Shown piece after piece: positions 37,601-47,783 of a stretch of 64,000 nucleotides of DNA. Positions within the stretch are counted from its first letter, which is position 1. Each line of letters begins with the position of its first letter. Origin of the DNA: Opitutales bacterium (GTDB lineage Bacteria > Verrucomicrobiota > Verrucomicrobiia > Opitutales > Oceanipulchritudinaceae); assembly GCA_020831525.1 (NCBI GenBank), contig JAFIGH010000006.1:40816-104815 (forward strand), given 5' to 3'. Below the pieces are notes generated by a model. The model worked only from the letters and a program-made list of their open reading frames with translations. It was not told the DNA's origin and searched no databases. Made by a program: the position numbers and the translations under genes.

Positions 37601-39210
37601 CCCTGATTGCCCGCCTGCGCTACAGCGTTCCCGGCGTGACCCTCATTTCCCCCCCGCCGCACCACGATATCTATTCCATCGAAGACCTCGCGCAGCTCAT
37701 CTTCGACCTCAAGGAGGTCAACCCGCGGGCCAAGGTGTGCGTCAAGCTCGTCTCCAGTTCCGGCGTGGGTACTATCGCGGCGGGTGTGGCCAAGGCCTAC
37801 GCCGATGTCATTCTCATCTCCGGCCATGACGGGGGCACCGGGGCTTCGCCCTTTTCCTCCATCAAGAACGCGGGCTCCGCGTGGGAGATCGGCCTCGCCG
37901 AGGCGCACCAAGTGCTCATGCTCAACGATCTGCGCACCCGCGTCACGCTGCGCACGGACGGCGGTATGAAGACCGGGCGCGATATCGTTATCGCCTCCCT
38001 CCTTGGGGCGGAGGAATTCAATTTCGGCACTTCCGCGCTGATTGCGGGCGGGTGCGCCATGTTCCGCGTCTGCCACCTAAACACCTGCCCGGTCGGTGTC
38101 GCCACCCAGCGCGAAGACTTGCGCGCGAAATACCGCGGCAAACCCGAGTACATCGTCAACTACTTCAACGCTGTTGCCGAGGATGTGCGCATCCTCATGA
38201 GCCGCCTCGGCTTCCGCTCGGTCGATGAAATGATCGGGCGTGTCGACCGTTTGGAGCAACTGGACGACCCGCGCAACCCGAAGACCGCCTTTCTCGATTT
38301 CGGCAAGATCCTCCATCCGGTCGACCCGACATGGGAGCAACCGCGCATTCACACGCGCGCCCGCAACGACCGTTTCGGCAACGAAGGCTCGCTCGACGAC
38401 ACAATCCTTCAGGAGGCCAAGGAAACCGTCACGCTCAAGAAGCCTGTATTCCGCGGTCGCTACAAGGTGCTGAACACCAACCGGAACATCGGTACCCACA
38501 TCTCCGGAGAGATCGCCTACATGCACGGCAACCGCGGCTTGAAACCGGGAACGATCAACCTCGACTTCCGCGGCAGTTCGGGGCAGGGACTCGGAACATT
38601 CCTTGTCCAGGGCATCCGCATCAGCCTTTCCGGCGACGCAAACGACTATGTCGGCAAAGGCATGACGGGCGGCGAGATCGTTGTCCGCCCGGATCCCAGC
38701 GCGACGTATCCATGGCATAAGAACACGATCATGGGCAACACGTGCCTCTACGGTGCCACCGGAGGTTACCTCTTCGGCGCTGGCCAGGCGGGTGAACGCT
38801 TCGCTGTGCGCAACTCCGGCGCGACTGCGGTCATCGAAGGGGTGGGGGACCACTGCTGCGAATACATGACGGGCGGAACGGTCGTGTGCCTCGGAGAGAC
38901 CGGCCGCAACTTCGGCGCTGGCATGAGCGGCGGCGTGGCTTTTGTCTATGATGCCGACGGCACGCTTCCGCTCCGGCTCAATCCCGAAATGGTCTCCCTT
39001 GAACGCCTCGACGACAACGCGGAGATACTTTCGCTGCGGAAGCTGGTGGAACTGCACTTCCGGCTGACGACAAGCCCGCGCGCGCGGGAGATTCTCGATG
39101 AGTGGGACGTCGCCCTCGCGCGGTTCCAGCGCGTTACCCCGCACACCGATCCCGAAATGGGCAAACCGGTATTCGCCTTCGACAAGAACCTTCAGGAGAT
39201 CGTTGCCTGA
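34606..39210 (+). CDS. gltB: glutamate synthase, large subunit
   Basis: 1534 residues, full length. N-terminal glutaminase nucleophile in DEHDACGVGFIANIHGRAS; central FMN/synthase domain with IGGKSNSGEGGEDPVRY; 3Fe-4S cysteines in GGCAMFRVCHLNTCPVGVA near residues 1150-1161; C-terminal beta-helix GXGXG domain beginning HISGEIAYMHGNRG. Makes two glutamates from glutamine and 2-oxoglutarate; NADPH electrons normally arrive via GltD. gltD is absent from this window: the next gene, 54 bases on, is a diflavin reductase. Confidence 0.96.
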   Translation: MSDTPVTHSSRVYPAAQGLYRPSDEHDACGVGFIANIHGRASYEVLDAAITGLKNLAHRGAIDADAVTGDGAGVLTQIPYELLLGYLEGRNIKLKRKEDLGVGMLFLPRGSKKRLERARTLVEESIAAEKGLKLLAWRDVPGDNSCLGRKAENTRPEIEQVLIARAGDYSQAEFERKLLLVQKACTRRAAEESLSGFYVVSLSCRTITYKGLLNAPQVRRFYKDLKSPKYKTAYAIFHQRFATNTFPDWVLAQPFRMLAHNGEINTIRGNRNNMKAREYSSDHGVWGDRYKDLVPLVEERVSDSASFDNCLHVMTVGGRPVTQGVSIMMPTAWEENKEMSKAVRNYYRYHSVVMEPWDGPAAIVFSDGRYVGASLDRNGLRPARFKVYEDGTVILASEVGLIPKWPSRVVQSGRLGPGKMMAVDLEKRRLIEDDELMEDLARQADYGAWCERSIHELSTLVEEPADYSKGSVPPDRITNLRVAFGYDLDEEGVILKPMVDTGKEPIGSMGDDTPLAVLSRRPRLIYTYFKQLFAQVTNPAIDSLRERVVMSKKMALGGRLGLFDDLVHEHDVVALESPVLLEHEFAGVVKSDFLKDRILRVDATFPRAEGPAGLKAALDRMRGEVRESVKRDGVRIVVVSDRGIDKDNAAVPALLAVGAVHSELVRGGQRINCDIICETGEVRDVHQTACILGFGANAVFPYLALDIVRKIAAASAEESDTGGNGKERGVTDPLKALDNYRKAIDAGILKIMSKMGISTLFSYQGAKVFEAIGISQDVIDECFSGTACPISGIGYEQLGAEVLARHADAFPADHEPELWHEGYYGVNKRAPGEYHAWSSKVVSGMNTFLRKGGDYKNFADYRAASDSHTPVSIKDLLRFKYAPERVPLDEIEPVEEIRRRFTTAGMSLGAISPEMHETLAVAMNSIGGKSNSGEGGEDPVRYKPYEDGRNANSAIKQVASGRFGVTAEYLANAKEIEIKIAQGAKPGEGGQIMGIKVSPLIARLRYSVPGVTLISPPPHHDIYSIEDLAQLIFDLKEVNPRAKVCVKLVSSSGVGTIAAGVAKAYADVILISGHDGGTGASPFSSIKNAGSAWEIGLAEAHQVLMLNDLRTRVTLRTDGGMKTGRDIVIASLLGAEEFNFGTSALIAGGCAMFRVCHLNTCPVGVATQREDLRAKYRGKPEYIVNYFNAVAEDVRILMSRLGFRSVDEMIGRVDRLEQLDDPRNPKTAFLDFGKILHPVDPTWEQPRIHTRARNDRFGNEGSLDDTILQEAKETVTLKKPVFRGRYKVLNTNRNIGTHISGEIAYMHGNRGLKPGTINLDFRGSSGQGLGTFLVQGIRISLSGDANDYVGKGMTGGEIVVRPDPSATYPWHKNTIMGNTCLYGATGGYLFGAGQAGERFAVRNSGATAVIEGVGDHCCEYMTGGTVVCLGETGRNFGAGMSGGVAFVYDADGTLPLRLNPEMVSLERLDDNAEILSLRKLVELHFRLTTSPRAREILDEWDVALARFQRVTPHTDPEMGKPVFAFDKNLQEIVA

Positions 39211-39264
39211 GTCCGTCTCCGGTCTCCGGGCGAGACCCGGTGAATCCCTATCCATGCGATTGCA

Positions 39265-41148
39265 ATGAGTGAAACAACTTCAAGCCTTCCGGAGAATGCG
39301 CCGTTCGGTCACGAGCAGAGGGTCGCGCTCAACGCGCTGCTTCCCACGCTCTCGCCGCAACAGGCGTCGTGGTTGAGCGGGTACTTCGCCCATACCGCGC
39401 AGATGGCCGGAGCGGGCGCCGGTGCCGCTGTTCCGGCGTCCGCTCCCGCCGCCGCTCCTTCCGCCGCACCGACGGTTCCCCTCACGATCCTCTACGGGTC
39501 GGAGTCGGGCAACGCCGAGGGGCTGGCGGAGCGTGTTGACAAGGCCGCCAAGGCCGCCGGCTTCCGCTCCGCTGTTCACGACATGGGCGACTACGAGACC
39601 GGCAAGCTGGAGGAGGAGAAGAACGTCCTCATCGTCGTGAGCACATGGGGCGAAGGCGACCCGCCGGAGCGTGCGGTCGACTTCCATGAGTGGGTCATGG
39701 GCGACGGCGCGCCGAAATTGGAGGGCGTCAACTTTGCCGTCTTTGCGTTGGGCGACACAAGCTATCCGGACTTTTGCGAGTGTGGTAAGCAGTTTGACAA
39801 GCGCTTTGCCGAGCTCGGCGCGAACCGCGTCATGGAACGGATCGATGCCGATGTCGATTTCGAGGAGCCTTTCGACGCCTGGTTGTCGGCGGTCATGCCG
39901 AAGATGGTGGAAGTCGCGGGGGTGAAGGAGGCTGTCGCGGCGTCGGCGCCGGCCCCCGCTGCCGTCCCCGCCGGGGCGGGCGCGGGGTTTGAGATGCCCG
40001 CATTCGCACCCCCCGCCGAGGAGGGCTATTCCAAGAACAAGCCTTTTCTCGCGGAAGTCAAAGAGGCGGTCGTTCTCAACGGCCGGGGTTCCGCCAAAGA
40101 GACTCTGCATGTCGAGCTTTCCCTTGAAGGCTCCGGGCTCACCTATGAAGTCGGCGACGCCTTGGGCGTCTATCCGGAAAATTGCGCCGAGGTTTCGGAG
40201 CACATGCTCCGCTGCGCGGGCTTCCGCGGTGATGAGATCAAGGAGGCCGACGGCGAGTACCTCACCATCCAGGAGGTATTGGTCGGCGGATACGATGTTA
40301 CATCGCTGAACAAGAACCTCATGACGAAATACGCGGCCGTTGCGAAGAACCGCGCGCTCGACGCTCTGCTCAAAGAGGAGAACAAGAAGAAGCTGGACGA
40401 CTACCTGCACGGGCGCGAACTCTGCGACCTCTTCTACGATTTCCCCTCGGTCGAGCAACCGTCCGTCGACCAGCTCCTCGGGCTCCTGCGCAAGATTCCG
40501 CCGAGGCTCTATTCGATTGCCTCCAGTCTCAAGGCGCACCCGGACGAGGTGCATCTCTGCGTGGGCGTTGTCCGCTACGACACCCACGGTAAACAGCGCA
40601 AAGGCGTGTGTTCCACATTTCTCGCGGACCGTCGGGGTGTGGGGGAGAAGGTCCCTGTCTACGTTCACCCCAACAAGAACTTCAAGCTCCCCGCCGATCC
40701 GGATACGCCGGTTATCATGGTCGGACCCGGGACGGGGATCGCGCCCTTTCGCGCATTTGTCGAGGAGCGTGCCGCCGTCGGGGCAAAGGGGCGCAACTGG
40801 CTTTTCTTCGGTGACCAGCACTTCCAGAGCGATTTCCTCTACCAGACGGAGTGGCAAAGCTATCTCAAGAGCGGTGTGCTCTCCCGCATGGATGTCGCTT
40901 TCTCCCGCGACACCGACGAAAAGGTCTACGTGCAGCACCGCATGCGGGAGCGCGCCAAGGACCTCTACGCGTGGTTGGAAGAAGGGGCGTATTTCTATGT
41001 CTGCGGCGACGCCGGGCGCATGGCCAAGGACGTCCACCAAGCCCTCATCGACGTGGTGGCGGATCAGGGTGGACGGTCCGCTGAGGATGCCGAAGCCTAC
41101 GTCAAAGCACTTCAGAAAGAGCGGCGCTACCAGCGCGACGTGTATTGA
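39265..41148 (+). CDS. CysJ-type diflavin reductase (sulfite reductase flavoprotein-like)
   Basis: 627 residues. An N-terminal region (1-70) with Ala-rich linker, flavodoxin/FMN domain at about 72-215 (ILYGSESGNAEGLAERV), FAD domain, PRLYSIASS (FAD), GPGTGIAPFRAFV and the C-terminal NADPH module ending ALQKERRYQRDVY. All cofactor motifs present. The family passes NADPH electrons to sulfite reductase haemoprotein (CysI). No cysI is here; the gene sits 54 bases after gltB, where gltD normally is. It could feed GltB or a remote CysI. Confidence 0.9.
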   Translation: MSETTSSLPENAPFGHEQRVALNALLPTLSPQQASWLSGYFAHTAQMAGAGAGAAVPASAPAAAPSAAPTVPLTILYGSESGNAEGLAERVDKAAKAAGFRSAVHDMGDYETGKLEEEKNVLIVVSTWGEGDPPERAVDFHEWVMGDGAPKLEGVNFAVFALGDTSYPDFCECGKQFDKRFAELGANRVMERIDADVDFEEPFDAWLSAVMPKMVEVAGVKEAVAASAPAPAAVPAGAGAGFEMPAFAPPAEEGYSKNKPFLAEVKEAVVLNGRGSAKETLHVELSLEGSGLTYEVGDALGVYPENCAEVSEHMLRCAGFRGDEIKEADGEYLTIQEVLVGGYDVTSLNKNLMTKYAAVAKNRALDALLKEENKKKLDDYLHGRELCDLFYDFPSVEQPSVDQLLGLLRKIPPRLYSIASSLKAHPDEVHLCVGVVRYDTHGKQRKGVCSTFLADRRGVGEKVPVYVHPNKNFKLPADPDTPVIMVGPGTGIAPFRAFVEERAAVGAKGRNWLFFGDQHFQSDFLYQTEWQSYLKSGVLSRMDVAFSRDTDEKVYVQHRMRERAKDLYAWLEEGAYFYVCGDAGRMAKDVHQALIDVVADQGGRSAEDAEAYVKALQKERRYQRDVY

Positions 41149-41217
41149 GGCGGTTGGCACCGGTCACCATAGGGATCCGGGTGTGCGCTGATCCCGCCTC
41201 GGCGGTGCCGTCGGCTC

Positions 41218-42366
41218 TCAGCCCCACAGCTTCCAGCGGCGGCGGGGGCCTCCGGTGTCCGGCGGGGTGGCGCGAAGCCGCTCCCACGCCGCCGCGCGCT
41301 CTAGATCGTCGCAGCGCAGAATACCGAGAAAGTCCGATCCGTTGTAGACGGCGAACCGGTCCTCCTTGCGGCTTGCCAGCTCTTTGGAGAGCACGCCGAA
41401 GGGCCAGCCCGCCTGCAAGTGGATCGAGGGCTGCGGCGCGACCACCTCCAACGTGGTGGAGCGGGGGCGTTCGCGCGCCGCGCGGCGAAGGTCGTCCGGC
41501 GTAAGGATGCGTACCGGACCGCCGCCGTTGTGCACGACGATCTCGCGCGGCTGCTCGTGTTGCATGAGCCACAGGGCGTCTTCGATGGAGAGGTGTCCGG
41601 GCACTGTCCGCACAAAGCGTGCCGTCAGGTCGCCGATGACTTGGTCGCGGAAGCGCTCCTGACGCTCCACCATGCGGTACTCCATGTCGCCCGCAATGTA
41701 GATGAAGGTGAAAAGAAGCGCGAGAAGGATGTGTCCGGGTCCCAGCAGCGCGTAGATGGCTCCCGCCGCCGCAAGCGGTTTTGCCACCCAAGCTGCCACG
41801 CGGGTTGCGTGCAGATAGGAGAGGCGCATGGCGAGGAGCGAGCGGAAGATGCGGCCCCCGTCCATTGGAAAGACCGGGATCAGGTTGAAGACCGCCATGA
41901 TCCCGTTGTACACGAGCAGCGTGAGGGTGAGGGCAAGGGGCGAGTAGTTCTGGAATACGGCGAGCACCTCCCGCTCTGTCGTCGGAACGAGACCTGCCGC
42001 CCAAAGCGGGATGCCGATGAGGAGCACGATGACCACGTTGACCGCCGGTCCCGCCGCGGTGATGAAAAACTCGCGCCACGGCTCGCGCGGCATTTCCGCC
42101 AGTTGCGCCATCCCCCCGATGGGCAGGAGGAGAATGCGGTGTGTCGGGATGCCGTAAATCCGCGCCGTGAGGCTGTGCCCCAGTTCGTGGAGCACCACAC
42201 ACACGAAGAGAAGGGCGATGAGCAGCACACTCCACGCCGCGCCCCGCGCTCCGTCGTAGCTACTGCCCATCCACGCCGCGTAGGCAAGGATGAGAAGAAA
42301 CGTAATATGCATCTCCAGGCGGATGCCGAAGACGCGGAACAAGGGAATTGACCATGCACGGCCCAT
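41218..42366 (-). CDS. site-2-protease family (M50) metalloprotease with degenerate CBS domains
   Basis: 382 residues. About six membrane helices; zinc motif HELGH (His60, Glu61, His64) and the second motif [21 protein letters not shown]-terminal 150 residues fold into a CBS-like pair ([46 protein letters not shown]), as in Archaeal/rhizobial-type M50-CBS proteases that sense ligands. It cleaves membrane-embedded substrates such as anti-sigma factors; target unknown. Divergent from the NtrC-type gene (60-base gap). Confidence 0.88.
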   Translation of the reverse strand: MGRAWSIPLFRVFGIRLEMHITFLLILAYAAWMGSSYDGARGAAWSVLLIALLFVCVVLHELGHSLTARIYGIPTHRILLLPIGGMAQLAEMPREPWREFFITAAGPAVNVVIVLLIGIPLWAAGLVPTTEREVLAVFQNYSPLALTLTLLVYNGIMAVFNLIPVFPMDGGRIFRSLLAMRLSYLHATRVAAWVAKPLAAAGAIYALLGPGHILLALLFTFIYIAGDMEYRMVERQERFRDQVIGDLTARFVRTVPGHLSIEDALWLMQHEQPREIVVHNGGGPVRILTPDDLRRAARERPRSTTLEVVAPQPSIHLQAGWPFGVLSKELASRKEDRFAVYNGSDFLGILRCDDLERAAAWERLRATPPDTGGPRRRWKLWG

Positions 42367-42426
42367 GAAAGTACCTTCGCCCCTTTATTTGCGCCCGGCA
42401 AGGCGCCATCCTTTAATTCGCATTTC

Positions 42427-43971
<1,545 letters not shown>

Positions 43972-44039
43972 TCCGTTTCCTCTAAAGGCTTGACGCGCCC
44001 CTTTTCCGCGTTTTGCTCCTCACCCTTTCGTTCCGTAGC

Positions 44040-44114
<75 letters not shown>

Positions 44115-44149
44115 CCTCGCCCATTTTCCTCTACTCTCTTGGTCTCATA

Positions 44150-44167
44150 ATTTCTCGAAGAAAATAA
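44150..44167. repeat. palindromic motif copy 1 (TTTCT-N3-AGAAA)
   Basis: 18 bp ATTTCTCGAAGAAAATAA, with arms TTTCT and AGAAA around CGA, just 36 bases after a tRNA. Copy 2 is identical and starts exactly 38 bases later; a related copy is at 47682. Confidence 0.6.
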
Positions 44168-44182
44168 CTGTTGCATCTCGGT

Positions 44183-44205
44183 ATTCTATTTCTCGAAGAA
44201 AATAA
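44183..44205. repeat. palindromic motif copy 2 (TTTCT-N3-AGAAA)
   Basis: Identical 18 bp at 44188-44205, preceded by ATTCT. Read on the minus strand, 44202-44183 matches the copy at 47682-47701 in 19 of 20 bases. It is followed by TTGACA at 44209-44214, upstream of the small gene at 44291. Confidence 0.6.
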
Positions 44206-44290
44206 AGTTTGACAGGCGGAGGGCTGCGGAAGGGTGGGGAGCTTTCGATTTGTATCGCGCCGGGGCGCGGAATCACCAAGGACTGGACGC

Positions 44291-44602
44291 ATGCGTTACC
44301 ACACCACCGATCCCTACGGTGTGACCCACATGGAGCCGGATGTTGCCCGGATGTGGCGCGTGCTCGAGTTGCTGGATCATGCGGATGACGCCGAGCACCC
44401 GGATGCCGCGCTGGTGCATGAGAGCGGGTGGTCGATCACGGTGACGGCGGGGGGAACGGCGGTGCTGGAGAACTTGGAGGACGGGAGCCAGCCCGCCCGC
44501 ATCCGTCTCGGCGTCGACAAGAGGGATGCCCTTCGTCTCTGGGAACGGCTTGCCGTCGGCGATGTGGACGGTTTGTGTGGCGAGGCATGGGACGAGGTGT
44601 GA
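44291..44602 (+). CDS. small conserved-looking hypothetical protein
   Basis: 103 residues, acidic: MRYHTTDPYGVTHMEPDVARM, then VLELLDHADDAEHPDAALVHESGWSITVTAGGTAVLENLEDG and a C-terminal DKRDALRLWERLAVGDVDGLCGEAWDEV. A predicted alpha+beta single domain; no family recognised. ATG 44291 is preceded by AAGGA with 8-base spacing, a good ribosome-binding site. Followed 42 bases later by the EamA transporter gene, which may be co-transcribed. Confidence 0.65.
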   Translation: MRYHTTDPYGVTHMEPDVARMWRVLELLDHADDAEHPDAALVHESGWSITVTAGGTAVLENLEDGSQPARIRLGVDKRDALRLWERLAVGDVDGLCGEAWDEV

Positions 44603-44644
44603 CGCTGGGGCGGCTGTTCGCCTCACTCTCAAATCGCTTCGACG

Positions 44645-45586
44645 ATGTTTCCCGCCTTCATAACCACCTTTCTCTGGAGCTTCTGTGTCGTCGCGGCGCG
44701 CCGTTCCGTGGATCAGTTGGGTGAAGACCGCGCCAATCTCTACCGTCTCCTTCTTGCCACCACGCTGCTCGGGATACTCGCGCACACGTTTGGAGGCGGT
44801 CTTGGCGGCGCGGGATTCTGGTATTTCTTCCTAAGCGGGGTGATCGGCTTCGGTCTCGGGGATATCGGGATTTACTTCGCGCTGTCGCGCATCGGTTCCC
44901 GGCTGACGATTCTTCTCGCCCAGTGCGGAGCGGCGCCGGTTGCCGGGCTGGCGGAGTGGCTTTGGATGGGAACATTGGTTTCCGCCGCGCAAATTATGTG
45001 CATTTCCATCATCCTCGCAGGGATCACGATCGCGTTGTTTCCGGAGCGCGAGCGTTGGGCGACAGTTCGCGAAGGTCCTTTCCTGCCGGGGGTGCTGGCG
45101 GGAGTGCTGGCGGCTTTCGGACAGGGGTTGGGAGCCGTATTCAGCCGGCGGGCCTACGATGCGGCGCAGTCAGTGGGCGAATTGCCGGTCGACCGCACGC
45201 TTCTGTTGCCTTCCGAGGCGATTTGGCTCGGGGCGACAGCGGGCTACCAGCGGTTGATTGGCGGTTTGCTTCTCGTCGTTCTCTTCACGGCGTGGCGCGC
45301 CTACCGCGGATCACTTGCGGCGACCGCGCCGAGATGCGGGGATCCGGCCTCCGTGAAGGGGGCGTTCGTCTTCGTCAATGCCCTCACAGGTCCGGTGCTC
45401 GGGATCATCTGCTTTCAATGGGCGCTGGCCACAACGCCAAGCGTAATCGTGCAGCCGATTATCGCGCTGACGCCGATTGTCGTGATCCCGCTCGCCTTCT
45501 GGTTTGAAGGGGACCGGCCCTCACCGCGGTCGCTCTTGGGGGGAGCGGTCGCTGTTGGCGGCGCACTGCTGCTCGCGTGGGCGTGA
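44645..45586 (+). CDS. EamA/DMT-family transporter
   Basis: 313 residues, about ten hydrophobic helices in two EamA halves. FYFFLSGVIGFGLGDIGIYFALSRIGSRLTILLAQ-type helix 3-4 and GPVLGIICFQWALATTPSVIVQPIIALTPIVVIPLAFWF in the second half are typical of drug/metabolite transporters. Substrate cannot be inferred. It converges on the EEP lipoprotein gene, 37 bases apart. Confidence 0.85.
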   Translation: MFPAFITTFLWSFCVVAARRSVDQLGEDRANLYRLLLATTLLGILAHTFGGGLGGAGFWYFFLSGVIGFGLGDIGIYFALSRIGSRLTILLAQCGAAPVAGLAEWLWMGTLVSAAQIMCISIILAGITIALFPERERWATVREGPFLPGVLAGVLAAFGQGLGAVFSRRAYDAAQSVGELPVDRTLLLPSEAIWLGATAGYQRLIGGLLLVVLFTAWRAYRGSLAATAPRCGDPASVKGAFVFVNALTGPVLGIICFQWALATTPSVIVQPIIALTPIVVIPLAFWFEGDRPSPRSLLGGAVAVGGALLLAWA

Positions 45587-45623
45587 CTGTCTGTGGCGTG
45601 GGCAAGCGGGTCGGGGGCTGCGT

Positions 45624-46526
45624 CTACTCAAGAGTGATTTCGAGCCCTACGGGGCGGTGGTCGCTCAATTCCCCGGCGGGTGTCTTGATAACGCTGGCCT
45701 GAGTTTCAGGCAGTCCGCGCGTGACGAAGTGGTCGAACGAGGCGTCGCCGAATCGTCCGCGGGCGGGCCATGTCACCCGGTCCTCGAAAGGTGCTCCTTG
45801 CCATGTCCAGTGGAACCCTTCGTCGATAAACTTCGCCAGAGTGCGTTCCTGTGCCATGGCCGGTTGTTCGAGAAGGAGATTGAAGTCTCCGCCGACCATC
45901 ACCCGCACCGGTCCCGACTCCGCGTAGAGTGCCTCCATCTCGTGGATGTGCGCGAGGATTTGGTCGGCTGCGGTCTCCCGCATGGCGATGTTCACGGCAG
46001 CCTCACCGCGATTGCTTTTGAGGTGGACGCAGTAAACCAAGACGGTTCCCGGTGTGGGGATGTCGAGTGCGGCGAAGGCGAAACCGCGGTAGGGTTGATC
46101 ACCGCCGCCGGCCATGCCGGTAAAGTGCTCGGCGAAGGCGGCCAGCGCGGGATAGCGGCTCGCGATGACCAGTTGCTGGGAAAGTTCAGACTCCGGTCGC
46201 CGGAAATGGCTCACGACGTGAAGGTCGAGGCCGTCCAGTGCGTCGACAATCGCTTCCGCCGCCTCGGCGTCGCGAATCTCTTGGAGGAACAGGATATCTG
46301 CGGCAAGGGAGGGAATGAACCCGAGGATCTCCGCTCGGTGGGCTGCCTGTTGGGCCGCGTCGGCGCGGGGCGATCTGCCGGGAAACCACTCGATATTCCA
46401 GGACACGGCGCGGATTGTGTCCGCATGTCCGGACGGAGACTCTTCCGAACAGCCGGTAAGCGATACGCTGAGGAGGCCCGCAAGAAGAAGGAAAAGACGG
46501 GCGAAACAGTGCTTTTGCGTTTTCAT
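45624..46526 (-). CDS. lipoprotein with endonuclease/exonuclease/phosphatase (EEP) domain
   Basis: 300 residues. Signal peptide and lipobox LSVSLTGC at residues 18-25 mean an outer-membrane or periplasmic lipoprotein. EEP-family motifs: AVSWNIEWFPG, DILFLQEIRD, VMVGGDFNLLLE and DHRPVGLEI, with the metal-binding Glu and catalytic His/Asp residues intact. Candidates include nuclease and sphingomyelinase or phosphatase. ATG 46526 is chosen because it directly precedes the signal peptide; the open frame continues 38 codons more. A second EEP gene lies at 55563. Confidence 0.85.
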   Translation of the reverse strand: MKTQKHCFARLFLLLAGLLSVSLTGCSEESPSGHADTIRAVSWNIEWFPGRSPRADAAQQAAHRAEILGFIPSLAADILFLQEIRDAEAAEAIVDALDGLDLHVVSHFRRPESELSQQLVIASRYPALAAFAEHFTGMAGGGDQPYRGFAFAALDIPTPGTVLVYCVHLKSNRGEAAVNIAMRETAADQILAHIHEMEALYAESGPVRVMVGGDFNLLLEQPAMAQERTLAKFIDEGFHWTWQGAPFEDRVTWPARGRFGDASFDHFVTRGLPETQASVIKTPAGELSDHRPVGLEITLE

Positions 46527-46636
46527 GAAGGGGATGTCACACGCATTTGGAAACGGCGCAACGATTCGTATGTGACGTTCGGGTGTCGGGCGCGGCGAAG
46601 ATTTCGGACGGCGTCTTGGCAAGGCTGCGGTCGGCT

Positions 46637-47641
46637 TCAAGTGCGCGGATCCTCCACAGCCCGGTACCTCGAGCGTGTCCGCGCGACCGCGAGGTCCACA
46701 TTGTCGACAATCTGAATAGGTTTTCGCGAGGGCGGGCGCGGCAATCGCCGGAGTACGCGGGCACCTTCCCCGGAATCCATCCAGTCCGGCGAACCAAGCA
46801 CCCTTCCCTCCGAGAAATACCTCACGCGAAGGCGGAGCAACTCGTGCGGTTGCAACACGCCGCCGTTTTTCAGGGCTTCGAGCAGTGCCTCGGGGTCAAT
46901 CCGGGCGCCGGTGCCGTCACCTTTTGCGGCGGCACCCTTTCCGAGCATCAGGAGTCGGTATTGGGCGAGTGCGTCTGCCACGTCTTTTGCGCGCGGAAAG
47001 CAGCGGGCGAGGGTCGACCGCAGTCGGTCACTCCCGGCGAGCGCCTCGGTGTAGCCGCACCAGCGGTAGTTCTCGGGAAGATCGGCGAGGCCGGCGCGCA
47101 CAGCGTTTAGGTCGATGTAGGCGGCGATCAAACCGACAAGCCATGGGGTGTCCTGCACGAGGACGCTGCCGAACCGCTCGGCCCACAGGGTGCCCGTTGT
47201 TCCGTGCACGCGGTTGAACCAGCGGGTGTAGCGCTGGCGCAACGTGCGCATGAACTCCGAGACATCGCCCATGCGGCGGCGGAGCCGGTCGCGCAAATGC
47301 TCCGCTGCTTCGGGTGAACCCTTGGCCAGTGTGTCGGCCAGTTCATCCGCATTGAGGCCGCTCCACTGTGCGCGGGCGTCTCCATAGAGCGCACGGTAGC
47401 GCTGGACGAGGGTCGCGTCATCACAGTCACGCGCGGCCGGGTCGATACGCACAAGAATGTGGAAGTGCGTCTCGAGAGCACAGTAGGTAATAACCTCTGC
47501 GCCGCTGAACCCCGCCGCGCGATGCAACGCGCTGACCCAGACCTCCCGTTGCTCTTCCGCGAGAAGCCGCCGCTTTTGAATAACCCGAGAAGTAATGTGG
47601 TACACGCCGGGACCGTCGGTCTTGATACGAATTTCACCCAT
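46637..47641 (-). mobile_element. REP-associated tyrosine transposase (RAYT), copy 2
   Basis: 334 residues from ATG 47641. The metal motif is HFH in ALETHFHILVRI (copy 1 has HYH), preceded by GPGVYHITSRVIQKRRLL. The Tyr nucleophile is probably in FMRTLRQRYTRWFN; TTGTLWAERFGSVLV and IDLNAVRAGLADLPENYRW parallel copy 1. C-terminal 100 residues differ. A motif related to the repeats near 44150 lies 41 bases upstream of this start (47682-47701). Start at 47641 gives the family N-terminus; the frame is open further upstream through the AT-rich region. Confidence 0.85.
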
Positions 47642-47681
47642 GCTCAGAGGGTGCTTGTGAGTGGTGTCCTGTGCAAGATAA

Positions 47682-47701
47682 TTTTCTTCAAGAAATAGAA
47701 T
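47682..47701. repeat. palindromic motif copy 3, upstream of RAYT copy 2
   Basis: TTTTCTTCAAGAAATAGAAT, arms TTTCT and AGAAA around TCA; one mismatch to 44202-44183 read on the minus strand. It ends in TAGAAT, which would also pass for a -10 box on the plus strand, 83 bases before the GspE gene at 47784. Confidence 0.55.
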
Positions 47702-47783
47702 GAATGCTTTTATGGGGCTTTTACAACTCGGGAATTGTCGGGCAGGGGGAAAGGGGTAGGGTGGAAGAAACGCTGAAAGACGA

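Noticed and set aside
36565..39255. Long minus-strand frames across gltB
   Set aside because: gltB is complete on the plus strand with iron-sulfur and FMN motifs; the antisense frames lack family features.
39280..41160. 626-codon minus-strand frame
   Set aside because: Antisense shadow of the diflavin reductase gene; no recognisable domain.
45504..46715. 403-codon plus-strand frame over the EEP lipoprotein gene
   Set aside because: Overlaps a minus-strand gene with lipobox and EEP motifs; the plus frame has no sensible domain.
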